DNA from: Aureicoccus marinus
GTDB taxonomy: Bacteria; Bacteroidota; Bacteroidia; Flavobacteriales; Flavobacteriaceae
Direction of reading: 5' to 3'
NCBI RefSeq assembly: GCF_002954325.1
Contig: NZ_MQVX01000001.1
Span: forward strand, 1,975,383 to 2,039,382
DNA length: 64,000 bases
Shown: in pieces, positions 7,655 through 15,773 of the stretch
Numbering within the stretch: the stretch's first letter is position 1
Layout of the letters: each line of letters begins with the position of its first letter
Notes under the pieces: model-generated
The model's database searches: none
The model's input: the letters and a program-made list of their open reading frames with translations, nothing else
Told to the model about the DNA's origin: nothing
Translations under genes and position numbers: made by a program

Positions 7655-9088
7655 ATGCACGTTTTTACTGTAAAGCAACTGTTGAGTACCTCAGGCATGA
7701 ACCAAGAAGTCACGATTTCTGGCTGGGTACGTACCTTTAGAAGTAACCGATTTATCGCTCTTAACGACGGATCCTGCCTGAGCAGCATCCAATGTGTCGT
7801 AGATTACGAGAATTTAGACGAAGAGGTACTGAAGAAAATCAACACCGGCGCCGCGCTTAAAATCAGCGGAGTTCTAACCGCTAGTCAAGGCCGCGGTCAG
7901 GCAGTAGAAATTCAAGTCAATAAACTCGAAGTGCTCGGAGAGGCGGATCCTGATAAATATCCTATTCAGCCTAAAAAGCACTCCCTGGAGTTCTTACGCG
8001 AAAAGGCGCACTTACGTGTTCGCACCAACACCTTCTCGGCCGTGATGCGCATCAGCTCGGCTTTGGCTTTTGCAATCCACCAATATTTCCGTAACGAAGG
8101 CTTCTTCAATATGCACGCTCCCTTGATCACGGGTTCTGATGCAGAAGGAGCGGGTGAAATGTTTCGTGTATCCACGCTAGATGCGAAAAACCCTCCTCTG
8201 AATGAAGAAGGAGAAGTCGATTTTAAGGAAGACTTTTTCGGCAAAGAAGCCCACTTGACTGTTTCTGGACAATTAGAGGCCGAAACCTACGCTATGGGCT
8301 TGGGCAAAGTATACACCTTCGGCCCGACTTTCCGCGCCGAGAATTCGAATACTTCTCGCCACCTTGCCGAGTTCTGGATGATTGAACCGGAGATGGCTTT
8401 TTACGACCTGGACGGAAACATGGACCTTGCAGAAGACTTTAGCCAGAGCATCATTCGCTATGTATTGGAAAACTGTGAAGAAGACCTTCTCTTCCTCGAA
8501 AAGCGCCTGCTTGACGAAGAAAAGACCAAACCGCAAAACGAGCGGAGCGAAATGAGCCTGATCGAAAAACTGCGCTTTGTGGTCGATAACCAATTTAAGC
8601 GGGTCAGTTATACCGAGGCCGTTGACATCTTGCGCAACAGCAAGCCGAACAAAAAGAAGAAATTCGCTTTCCCAATCGACGAGTGGGGAGCCGATTTACA
8701 AAGTGAGCACGAGCGCTACCTGGTCGAAAAGCACTTCAAATGTCCGGTGATTCTCTTCGACTACCCCGCCAACATCAAGGCCTTTTATATGCGCCTCAAC
8801 GATGACGAGAAGACGGTTCGCGCTATGGATGTGCTCTTCCCCGGAATCGGAGAAATCATTGGAGGCTCCCAGAGAGAAGAGCGACTGGACGTCTTACAAG
8901 AAAAAATCAAAGCCGTTGGCATTGACGAAGAGGAACTGTGGTGGTATCTGGATCTTCGACGCTTTGGAACAGCCGTTCACAGCGGGTTTGGATTGGGCTT
9001 TGAGCGTATGCTGATGTTCGTAACCGGAATGGGTAACATCCGCGATGCGATTCCTTACCCTCGTTTTCCACAGAACGCAGAATTCTAA
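7655..9088 (+). CDS. asnS: Asparaginyl-tRNA synthetase
   Basis: Class IIb synthetase of 477 residues that charges tRNA-Asn. The N-terminal OB-fold anticodon-binding domain (about 15-110) contains GWVRTFRSNRFIALNDGS. Motif 2 is FRAENSNTSRHLAEF (about 225-239) and motif 3 is GFGLGFERMLMF (about 446-457). The PAEAE insertion region typical of AsnRS (DAEGAGEMFRVS) is present, which separates it from AspRS. It is transcribed alone; a TATATTTA box sits about 20 bases upstream of ATG. Confidence 0.97.
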   Translation: MHVFTVKQLLSTSGMNQEVTISGWVRTFRSNRFIALNDGSCLSSIQCVVDYENLDEEVLKKINTGAALKISGVLTASQGRGQAVEIQVNKLEVLGEADPDKYPIQPKKHSLEFLREKAHLRVRTNTFSAVMRISSALAFAIHQYFRNEGFFNMHAPLITGSDAEGAGEMFRVSTLDAKNPPLNEEGEVDFKEDFFGKEAHLTVSGQLEAETYAMGLGKVYTFGPTFRAENSNTSRHLAEFWMIEPEMAFYDLDGNMDLAEDFSQSIIRYVLENCEEDLLFLEKRLLDEEKTKPQNERSEMSLIEKLRFVVDNQFKRVSYTEAVDILRNSKPNKKKKFAFPIDEWGADLQSEHERYLVEKHFKCPVILFDYPANIKAFYMRLNDDEKTVRAMDVLFPGIGEIIGGSQREERLDVLQEKIKAVGIDEEELWWYLDLRRFGTAVHSGFGLGFERMLMFVTGMGNIRDAIPYPRFPQNAEF

Positions 9089-9179
9089 GGAATTTTATCG
9101 ATTTCCGATGCTTCTTATGCCTATGCATTTTGCTCTATCCTTGGATTGCTTACATTTATATTTCTAGAGGTATTTCGGT

Positions 9180-10636
9180 ATGCTTAAGCAACATTTACAG
9201 TTCAAACTTTCGCAAAAACTTTCGCCTCAGCAGATTCAGCTGATGAAGCTGATTCAGCTGCCTACGCAGGCTTTTGAGCAGCGCTTAAAGCAAGAACTGG
9301 AAGAAAACCCGGCCCTGGAAAGCGGCAAAGAAAGCAGTGAATCCGAAACCGACACCTACGACGACCTCTACGATCCGGATGAAGGGAACGAGACCATACA
9401 GGCGGAGGACATCAACATCGACGAATACTTGAGCGATGACGAGATTCCTGACTACCGAACGCAGGTCAGCAACTACAGTTCGGATGACGAAGAAAAAACC
9501 ATTCCCTACGCTGCCGGTGTTTCTTTTCACCAGCACCTGATCAATCAGCTCAACACCCTCTATCTGGACGATCAGCAGTGGAGAGTCGCAGAATATCTGG
9601 TGGGTAGCATGGACGAGAGTGGCTATATCCGTCGCCCTCTTCCCGATATCGTGGATGACCTGGCTTTTACCCAGAATCTCTTTGTAGAAGAAAACGAAGT
9701 CTTGGAAGTCCTCACTGTCGTACAAGAGCTCGATCCGGCAGGGGTGGGCGCCCGTAATTTGGAGGAGTGCCTTTCTATACAATTGAGCCGCAAAGAACAG
9801 ACCGAAACCGTGGAATTGGCGTTGCAGATCATCCTGAAATCCTTTGAACAATTCACCAAAAAACACTTTGATAAGCTGCTACAGAAACACCAGATTGACG
9901 AAGAGCAACTCAAAGAGGTCTTACAAGAAATTGAAAAACTCAACCCCAAACCGGGAGGGGCCTATTCAGGAAACAACCGCCCTGTGGAGCAGGTCGTACC
10001 TGATTTTTCGATTCGCCTGGTCGAAGGGGATCTGGAATTGACCCTCAACGGGCGGAACGCCCCGGAGCTTCATGTTGCCAAGTCCTACAGCCATATGCTG
10101 GAAGGCTATAAAAACGCTAAAGAAAAATCCAAGTCCCAAAAGGACACCGTTCTTTTTATCAAACAAAAGCTCGATGCGGCCAAGTGGTTTATTGACGCCA
10201 TCAAACAGAGACAGCAAACCCTTTTGGTGACCATGAGCACCATCATGGAGTACCAAAGGGAGTACTTCTTGACCGGGGATGAGCGGAAACTCAAACCCAT
10301 GATCCTCAAAGATATTGCCGACAAAATCGGAATGGATGTTTCGACCGTTTCGCGGGTGGCCAACAGCAAATATGTCGATACGCCTTATGGGACCAAGCTG
10401 ATCAAGGATTTCTTCTCGGAAGCCATGAAAAATGAGCAGGGAGAAGAAGTATCGACCCGGGAAATCAAGAAAATTTTGGAGACGGTGGTCAAAGACGAGA
10501 ATAAGAAAAAACCACTGACCGACGATAAACTGGCCAAGATGCTCAAAGAAAAGGCTATCCAATCGCACGCCGAACCGTAGCCAAGTACCGGGAACAACTG
10601 GGCATCCCCGTTGCCCGTTTACGTAAAGAAATCTGA
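9180..10636 (+). CDS. rpoN: RNA polymerase sigma-54 factor, frame broken near the C-terminus
   Basis: Sigma-54 directs transcription from -24/-12 promoters with AAA+ activators. The Gln-rich region I (residues 1-47, LSQKLSPQQIQLMKLIQLP) is followed by an acidic region II, the core-binding domain and the HTH (about 376-400, DIADKIGMDVSTVSRVAN). The frame from 9180 ends at TAG 10578, but adding one base near 10553 restores a tail with ARRTVAKYREQLGIP, the diagnostic RpoN box that contacts the -24 element, ending at TGA 10634-10636. The repaired length is 485, normal for the family. The stop overlaps the next ATG by one base. A sequencing deletion is the likely cause. Confidence 0.9.
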
Positions 10637-11241
10637 TGAGGCACTTTTTAAAACTCCTCTCCTACCTCTTTCACCCGCTTTTCGCTCCCTTAGCAGGCTG
10701 TATTCCGGTCGTCTTACTCAATCCTCTCTATAGAGAACAAAAAGAGTCCTGGTCCCTTTTTCTGGCCTTTTTGGTCATCACCATTGTCATTCCCTTGATT
10801 GTTTACGCCTTGCTGCGCAGTATGGGAGTTCTCCAATCCGTATTCGCTCCCAGTGCCGCCGAGCGAAAGTACCCGCTGATGATTAGCGTAGCCTTGTATC
10901 TGGGACTGATTTACCGCTTTTTACCTGATTTGGGCACAGCCGAAATTTATTTCTATATGGTAGGCCTCTGTATGGCCCTGACCACTGCTCTAGCTCTACT
11001 ATTTATGCGATTAAGAATCAGTATTCATATGCTCTGTATGGGAGCAGTACTGGTCTTTTTAATTGGGCTGAGCATGCACTTCGAGAAAAACATCACAGGG
11101 ACCATCGCGGTTTGGACCCTCCTAACCGGTCTGGTCGCTTCTTCTCGTCTGGCCATGCAAGCCCACAGTAAAGTCGAATTAAGTCTGGGATTGTTTATTG
11201 GAGGACTGGCTCAATTACTGACCTACACCTACTGGATCTAA
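10636..11241 (+). CDS. Conserved membrane protein downstream of rpoN
   Basis: 201 residues with about six hydrophobic segments and no signal peptide or enzyme motif that I recognise. It starts at ATG 10636, overlapping the repaired rpoN stop, so it is probably translationally coupled. An SAAERKYPL loop after the third helix and paired HFEKN and SRLAMQAHSK loops resemble membrane proteins annotated in Bacteroidota as PAP2-like, but the phosphatase motifs are not evident. Its stop (11239-11241) directly abuts the stop of the convergent PorT-like gene. Confidence 0.7.
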   Translation: MRHFLKLLSYLFHPLFAPLAGCIPVVLLNPLYREQKESWSLFLAFLVITIVIPLIVYALLRSMGVLQSVFAPSAAERKYPLMISVALYLGLIYRFLPDLGTAEIYFYMVGLCMALTTALALLFMRLRISIHMLCMGAVLVFLIGLSMHFEKNITGTIAVWTLLTGLVASSRLAMQAHSKVELSLGLFIGGLAQLLTYTYWI

Positions 11242-11933
11242 CTAAAGAATATAAAAAACGATTCCGACTCGAATGACCCGGCTAGAAATAGTTACCCCAT
11301 TGATCTGGCTTCCGGATCAAGGAGGGGAGTCAAACCGTAGTAGGTATGGATATTAAAGGTGTTGTACCCAAAATTAAGTACGGCTCCCACCTGCCACTGG
11401 CGCACATCCTGGTTTTTAAATCCCGAGCGTTGATCATCGGTCACCAGCACACTACGAGCGCCAAAGACATAACTCGTACGCATCCCCGCATGCACCCGCC
11501 AAAACTTATAAGAATCGGCCGTAGAGCTTCGTAACCGCACTTCTAAAGGAATATCTACCGCATGGGTCTGAAACTTGCTGCGCTTAAAATCCGCGTTATC
11601 CAAAACAAAATAGGTCCGTTGCTCTCCCTCTTGGGTCACACCGATATTCGAGTAGTACGCATCTGCGGCATAGCCCAGTCCGAGTCCGAGACCAAAGGTT
11701 CGGGAGGCATTGAGTGGAATATCCTTTACTAGACCTGCTTCCAGGTGATAAGACAAACTGCTTTGCACCACATCCGTGGGACGCTCAGTCAGAATATTGT
11801 AGGCGATCCCCGCATAGAACTGATCTTCGAAGTAACGCTCGTTCTCTTGCTGAGCCGCCAGAGAAAAGCAGCACAGAATACCCAATAGGCTCAAATTTAA
11901 CCCATGCTTCCAAGAAGGCTTCTGTCTTTCCAT
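11242..11933 (-). CDS. PorT-like outer-membrane beta-barrel protein, frame broken near C-terminus
   Basis: A signal peptide (about 12-27, hydrophobic LSLLGILCCFSLAAQ) is followed by alternating beta-strand sequence with AGLVKDIPL, VDIPLEVRLRS and a terminal strand, as in the PorT/porin family of Bacteroidota. PorT is needed for type IX secretion or gliding in some members. The raw frame ends at 11292 with SMG. Restoring one G in the GGGG run (about 11295-11298) continues with VTISSRVIRVGIVFYIL and TAG at 11242-11244, a proper final barrel strand ending in a hydrophobic residue, for 230 residues. It follows exbD4 by 42 bases, the usual ExbD-PorT neighbourhood. Confidence 0.75.
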
Positions 11934-11975
11934 ACCACAAAAATACGAGAAGCTGGGTCAGTTGTGCGAAGAAAT

Positions 11976-12443
11976 CTATCCGTCTCCCTTCGGCAGAGCC
12001 ACGTAATGAACTTTTCGTACCGACAGGGCGCTGAGTTTCTCTTTGATTTCCTGAACGACGGCAAGGCGCACTCCGGCATCTACCTTGACGATAACTTCCA
12101 CTTCACCTCTGAGGTATTGAGGCTTGGTATTGATCTCTTTCAAGACCTCATTCTCTAAGGATTGCAGACCTAGTAGACGATCGTTAATCTGAATGAGCGC
12201 TGATAGTTCTCCCTCAGCGGCGGCTTGTCCTTTAAGCGGTTGCCCCACCAATAGGGTAATAGTGCGATCCGTGCGCTCCAGGTGCTCTACTACCTTAGCA
12301 GAAGGCAACTGATTCTCTACCTGGACCTGAGTGTTCTTGAAGGTCGTGGTGGTCATAAAGAAAAAGAGGAGAATAAAGACGATATCCGGTAGGGCGGCTG
12401 TATTGAGTTCCTGCATGCCGCGACGTTCATTGCTAAACTTCAT
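11976..12443 (-). CDS. exbD: ExbD/TolR-family biopolymer transport protein (paralogue 4)
   Basis: 155 residues: short cytoplasmic N-terminus, one TM helix (about 19-38) with LPDIVFILLFFF, whose Asp is the proton-carrying residue of ExbD/TolR, then a periplasmic domain. Partner of ExbB in using the proton-motive force to energise outer-membrane processes. Its ATG overlaps the stop of the upstream exbD by 4 bases. It has the short N-terminal form (RRGMQELNTAALPD) matching the paralogue at 13195-13677, so the pair looks like a duplicate of the upstream pair. Confidence 0.9.
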   Translation of the reverse strand: MKFSNERRGMQELNTAALPDIVFILLFFFMTTTTFKNTQVQVENQLPSAKVVEHLERTDRTITLLVGQPLKGQAAAEGELSALIQINDRLLGLQSLENEVLKEINTKPQYLRGEVEVIVKVDAGVRLAVVQEIKEKLSALSVRKVHYVALPKGDG

Positions 12444-13057
12444 GATGCTTGGTTTTGAGGGTCGAGTTTACTTTCGACGATTTGTTGAGGGAAGAGGTTT
12501 TGAAGTTGTTTTAATTTCTGAGTCAACTGCTGTTTCTCTTCAGCTGTAACTTCTGGTGAAGCCCAGCGCTCTTTCATGGAAGAAAAGCTCTCCTGATAAA
12601 GTCGCAGCCCTTCGCGATCCCTGAGCTCCGTATAAGCAATAGAAAGGGCATCCTGAATAGCGATGTACTGCGCATAACTGGATTGAGAGGCGGAAGAAAG
12701 TGAAACAACGGCCGCTTTCGGAGAATCCGAGAGGGCATTCAGCCCCTGGCCTTGGCAATAAGAACAACTGTCCTTACCTCCATTGTCCAAAAAGGACATG
12801 ACCAATCCGGGCACCTCTTCTAAGGTGACCACTTGATTACCCACCATAATAGCGTCCTGGGCATTTAAAGAAATTCGCAGAATATTACGCTCTGCTTTTG
12901 GTGTGGGCACCTGTGTATCACTAGAAGGCAATAAACGACTAATCCCTTGGTCCGTTTCCAGTGTGGTGGTAACTAAAAAGAAAATAAGGAGTAAGAAGGC
13001 AATGTCGGCCATGGATCCCGCATTGACTGAGGGGGCCTGATTTCGAGAAAAAGACAT
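12440..13057 (-). CDS. exbD: ExbD/TolR-family protein with CxxC insert (paralogue 3)
   Basis: 205 residues: VNAGSMADIAFLLLIFFLVTTTLETD forms the TM with the conserved Asp (about residue 18), followed by a periplasmic domain longer than in classical ExbD (about 140). A loop with SCSYCQGQG (CxxC) and a charged helical tail ending in NLFPQQ are shared with the paralogue at 13689-14309. It is the first gene of a second unit with exbD4 and the PorT-like gene, separated from the upstream unit by a strong terminator and a 10-bp inverted repeat. The CxxC suggests a disulfide or metal site, which is untested. Confidence 0.9.
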   Translation of the reverse strand: MSFSRNQAPSVNAGSMADIAFLLLIFFLVTTTLETDQGISRLLPSSDTQVPTPKAERNILRISLNAQDAIMVGNQVVTLEEVPGLVMSFLDNGGKDSCSYCQGQGLNALSDSPKAAVVSLSSASQSSYAQYIAIQDALSIAYTELRDREGLRLYQESFSSMKERWASPEVTAEEKQQLTQKLKQLQNLFPQQIVESKLDPQNQAS

Positions 13058-13095
13058 AATGATCGGTTTTGGTTTGACATCTCAATAAAGGGGCT

Positions 13096-13125
13096 GGTTG
13101 TTGTTCATTCATCTAAACAACAACC
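13096..13125. repeat. Perfect 10-bp inverted repeat upstream of exbD3
   Basis: GGTTGTTGTT (13096-13105) and its exact complement AACAACAACC (13116-13125) flank 10 bases. They lie between the exbD2 terminator and exbD3, 39 bases before its ATG. No T-run follows, so an operator or a 5' leader hairpin is more likely than a terminator. Confidence 0.6.
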
Positions 13126-13140
13126 GTTCCAAAACCGGAG

Positions 13141-13176
13141 TAAAAAAAAAACGCCCCCCAAAGGGAGGCGTTTTTT
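13141..13176. terminator. Bidirectional terminator between the two exbD units
   Basis: A 9-bp stem (13151-13159 with 13163-13171, one G-T pair, AAA loop) is flanked by nine A on the left and six T on the right. On the minus strand it ends the exbB-exbD2 unit 19 bases after the exbD2 stop. Confidence 0.85.
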
Positions 13177-13194
13177 CAAGCTCGTTAAACTATA

Positions 13195-13677
13195 CTACTG
13201 TAAGTTATTGAAAGCGTTTCCTTGGTAAGTGGTGTAATTCACTTTAAGTGCATTCACCTTTCTCAATTCCTGCTTGATATCAGAAATCAATCCCATATTC
13301 GCATTCTTATCAACTTTCAGTGCAGTTGTCAAGAAGTTCTGTACTTCCTGAGGCTTCTTCGCACGCTCAGCTAGGATATAAGATCCTACTTCGGAAACAT
13401 TGGCAAACTTATCATTCAACTGAATTTTTGCTTCTGTTCCGTAAACGGCTTGGTATTCCTCGGAAGGCGTTCCCACATAGATAAAAATAATGCGGTCTTT
13501 CTTCTCTAGCTTCTTGATTTCACTTGCGTTTGGCAGAGTATTCTCTACCAACAGCGTACTGTCTTTCATCGTAGTCACCGTCATAAAAAAGAACAACAAC
13601 ATGAATACAATATCCGGCAGGGAAGCCGTAGACACCGCTGGCAAATCTCCATCTTTCTTCTTAGCAAACTTGGCCAT
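13195..13677 (-). CDS. exbD: ExbD/TolR-family protein (paralogue 2)
   Basis: 160 residues. The TM segment (about 18-36) carries VSTASLPDIVFMLLFFFMTVTT with the conserved Asp, followed by a short periplasmic domain with DRIIFIYVG and a C-terminal KVNYTTYQGNAF strand. It ends the exbB operon and lies 11 bases after exbD1. Two different ExbD types per operon, one short and one long with CxxC, is common in Bacteroidota, where they may form mixed dimers in one ExbB5-ExbD2 motor. Confidence 0.92.
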   Translation of the reverse strand: MAKFAKKKDGDLPAVSTASLPDIVFMLLFFFMTVTTMKDSTLLVENTLPNASEIKKLEKKDRIIFIYVGTPSEEYQAVYGTEAKIQLNDKFANVSEVGSYILAERAKKPQEVQNFLTTALKVDKNANMGLISDIKQELRKVNALKVNYTTYQGNAFNNLQ

Positions 13678-13688
13678 TCTGTTCTTGT

Positions 13689-14309
13689 TTAATTTTTACT
13701 GGTTTCCGCTTCAGACAGCTTCTGTGGGAAGAGGTCCTGAACACGCTTCACTTTATCCTTTAGTTCTTCTCGAACCGTTTCTGGTGTCTCTGGGTTGAGG
13801 TACTCCTGCTCCATGTCCGTAAAGTCACGTCCAAAAAGGCGGTTCGCCTCGCGGTTTCTCAATTCATTGTAGGCCGCTACCAATTCATTTTGTACAGTAA
13901 TGTACACGCTGTATTTGGTCTCACGGTCATTCTTCAAAGAGATAATCGCTTTTCCAGGATTATCCGAAGAACCAGGATCGCGCTCACCTTTACAGTAGTT
14001 GCAATATCCTTCTTCTCCCGGTTTTAGTCCACCGTTATCCAAGAATGCTACTGCCGCAGCACGGAGGTTTTTGATATCCATCAACTCCTCCTCTACAAGC
14101 AATTGACCATTTCTGTTTACGTTCACCGTAAAAATGTTCTTCTGCTTAATTACTACGTCATCCTCGGGCGGTTCAATCGGCGGCAACATACGGTCCAAAC
14201 CTGCATCTGTCTCAATGGTAGTGGTTACCAGGAAGAAGATAAGAAGTAGGAAGGCGATGTCTGCCATCGAACCCGCGTTTACTTCGGGTGCGCCATTTCT
14301 TCTAGCCAT
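13689..14309 (-). CDS. exbD: ExbD/TolR-family protein with CxxC insert (paralogue 1)
   Basis: 206 residues with EVNAGSMADIAFLLLIFFLVTTT, the ExbD TM with its Asp at about residue 17. The periplasmic part contains LDNGGLKPGEEGYCNYCKGE, a CxxC loop in the same place as in the paralogue at 12440-13057, and a helical tail with VQDLFPQKL. It follows the four-helix membrane protein by 12 bases in the exbB operon. It is a likely stator component powering TonB-type transport, gliding or another envelope process. Confidence 0.92.
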   Translation of the reverse strand: MARRNGAPEVNAGSMADIAFLLLIFFLVTTTIETDAGLDRMLPPIEPPEDDVVIKQKNIFTVNVNRNGQLLVEEELMDIKNLRAAAVAFLDNGGLKPGEEGYCNYCKGERDPGSSDNPGKAIISLKNDRETKYSVYITVQNELVAAYNELRNREANRLFGRDFTDMEQEYLNPETPETVREELKDKVKRVQDLFPQKLSEAETSKN

Positions 14310-14321
14310 ACTTGAATATTT

Positions 14322-14762
14322 TTATCGGCCCAACGCCCGCTTGAATCCAGGAACGACCATCAGCAAAATTGCGATAGCGACCATTCCAAAGAATACATTC
14401 AGGAGTGTTCCAATTGCTTTAACAGTGCCTGTAGTTACTTCCAGTCCTCTTTCATCAGCGACGGCGTCTACTACGGCTTGCTCGCCTCCAGCCATTGCAT
14501 AACCTGCAATAGTTAATACGGCCAATCCAGCGAATGAAAACAACGCCTTTTTAAGCCCACCTGGAGTAGTGATCATTTTTGTCAATCCAAAGAACAATGC
14601 AGAAACAGCAGCCAAAGCCAACATTCCATACATGATAAAGAACATAAAGCCCATAGAAGTGCTGTCCAATGCTCCTGGATCATCTGCAGAAGGGAGCTGT
14701 ACCCACAGAACTGCAGAAACAATACCCAACGCGATAAGTGCTATTTTGATAATTCTATACAT
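14322..14762 (-). CDS. Small four-helix membrane protein of the exbB operon
   Basis: 146 residues with four hydrophobic segments at about 4-22, 40-62, 73-91 and 115-138. There is no enzyme motif. Its position between exbB and exbD1, with gaps of 27 and 12 bases, is conserved in Bacteroidota, which suggests it is part of the ExbB/ExbD complex or its assembly. The MAGGEQAVVDAVADERGLE segment between helices 3 and 4 is likely exposed. Function unknown. Confidence 0.8.
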   Translation of the reverse strand: MYRIIKIALIALGIVSAVLWVQLPSADDPGALDSTSMGFMFFIMYGMLALAAVSALFFGLTKMITTPGGLKKALFSFAGLAVLTIAGYAMAGGEQAVVDAVADERGLEVTTGTVKAIGTLLNVFFGMVAIAILLMVVPGFKRALGR

Positions 14763-14789
14763 CTCGATCTGCTTTTAAAAGGTTATTAA

Positions 14790-15524
14790 TTACTTCTTGT
14801 GAGCAGACAACATGTCGATCAAAGAGATCGAAGAATCTTCCATATCGTTGACAATACTGTCAATCTTAGCAATGATGTAGTTGTAGAAAATTTGAAGTAT
14901 AATCGCCGTTATCAAACCAAATACTGTAGTCAAAAGTGCTACCTGGATATCACCAGCAATCAAAGAGGCACTCAAGTTACCTACGGCAGCAATCTTTTGG
15001 AAGGCCTGAATCATACCAATTACCGTACCCATGAACCCAAGCATCGGAGCAATCGCGATGAAGAGAGACAACCAAGATACATTCTTCTCTAATTGACCCA
15101 TCTGAACTCCACCGTAAGCAACAACCGCTTTTTCAGCAGCGTCAAGTCCGTCACCAGCGCGATCAAGACCTTGGTAGAAGATAGAAGCAACAGGTCCTTT
15201 TGTGTTACGGCAAACTTCTTTAGCCGCTTCAACACCCCCTGAAGCCAATGCATCTTCTACTTGCATTTTCAACTTGGAAGAATTGGTGCTCGCCATGTTC
15301 AAATAGATGATTCTTTCGATAGCAACAGCCAATCCTAAAATCAAACAAAGCAATACAATACCCATAAACTCAGGGCCACCTGCAATGAACTGCTCTTTTA
15401 AAACTTGCTGAAAACCTTTCTTTGCTTCACCAGCAGCTTCATCTTGCACAATGGCAGCAGAAGCTGATGCAGTACCTAAAACAAACATTCCGGCTGTGGC
15501 CAGACTTAAGGATATTTTTTTCAT
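14790..15524 (-). CDS. exbB: ExbB/MotA/TolQ-family proton channel protein
   Basis: 244 residues. An N-terminal hydrophobic stretch ending in ASASAA reads like a signal peptide, followed by a TM at about 51-72 (FMGIVLLCLILGLAVAIERI), then the cytoplasmic region, and two further TMs with APMLGFMGTVIGMIQAFQKIA and VALLTTVFGLITAIILQIFYN, the MotA/TolQ/ExbB core. It forms the pentameric channel around ExbD. First gene of the operon, with a TATCTTTA box about 40 bases upstream. tRNA-Ser is upstream on the same strand. Confidence 0.94.
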   Translation of the reverse strand: MKKISLSLATAGMFVLGTASASAAIVQDEAAGEAKKGFQQVLKEQFIAGGPEFMGIVLLCLILGLAVAIERIIYLNMASTNSSKLKMQVEDALASGGVEAAKEVCRNTKGPVASIFYQGLDRAGDGLDAAEKAVVAYGGVQMGQLEKNVSWLSLFIAIAPMLGFMGTVIGMIQAFQKIAAVGNLSASLIAGDIQVALLTTVFGLITAIILQIFYNYIIAKIDSIVNDMEDSSISLIDMLSAHKK

Positions 15525-15611
15525 TTGTTCAAACTTAAATTTAGTTAGTTAACGAGTTAAAGATAAAAAAAATTATAAACCACTTGGACAGAGCCCGTAG
15601 TTCGAATTTAG

Positions 15612-15699
15612 CAGAGAGGAAGGGATTCGAACCCTCGATACACTTTTGGTGTATACACACTTTCCAGGCGTGCGCCTTCGACCACTCGGCCACCTCTCT
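15612..15699 (-). tRNA. tRNA-Ser (GGA)
   Basis: 88 bases on the minus strand. Acceptor stem AGAGAGG / CCTCTCT with discriminator G, D-arm GGCCGAGTGG, anticodon loop CTGGAAA with anticodon GGA, a long variable arm (TGTATACACCAAAAGTGTAT region) and T-arm GGTTCGAATCC. The long variable arm and the anticodon agree on serine. CCA is not encoded. Confidence 0.95.
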
Positions 15700-15740
15700 A
15701 ATTGACCGTTTACAGGCCTTTCATTCAGCCGGCCAATAAA

Positions 15741-15773
15741 CGAAAAAATCGCCTTTTTAGAAAATTTGAGGCG
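15741..15773 (-). terminator. Putative terminator of tatD-ansA
   Basis: On the minus strand CGCCT (15773-15769) pairs with AGGCG (15754-15750) and is followed by ATTTTTTCG. It starts directly after the ansA stop. The stem is only 5 bp with a long loop. Confidence 0.5.

Noticed and set aside
9180-15600. Sigma-54 -24/-12 promoters near rpoN and exbB
   Set aside because: No convincing TGGCA-N7-TTGCA element was seen; the upstream regions fit the TAnnTTT class instead.
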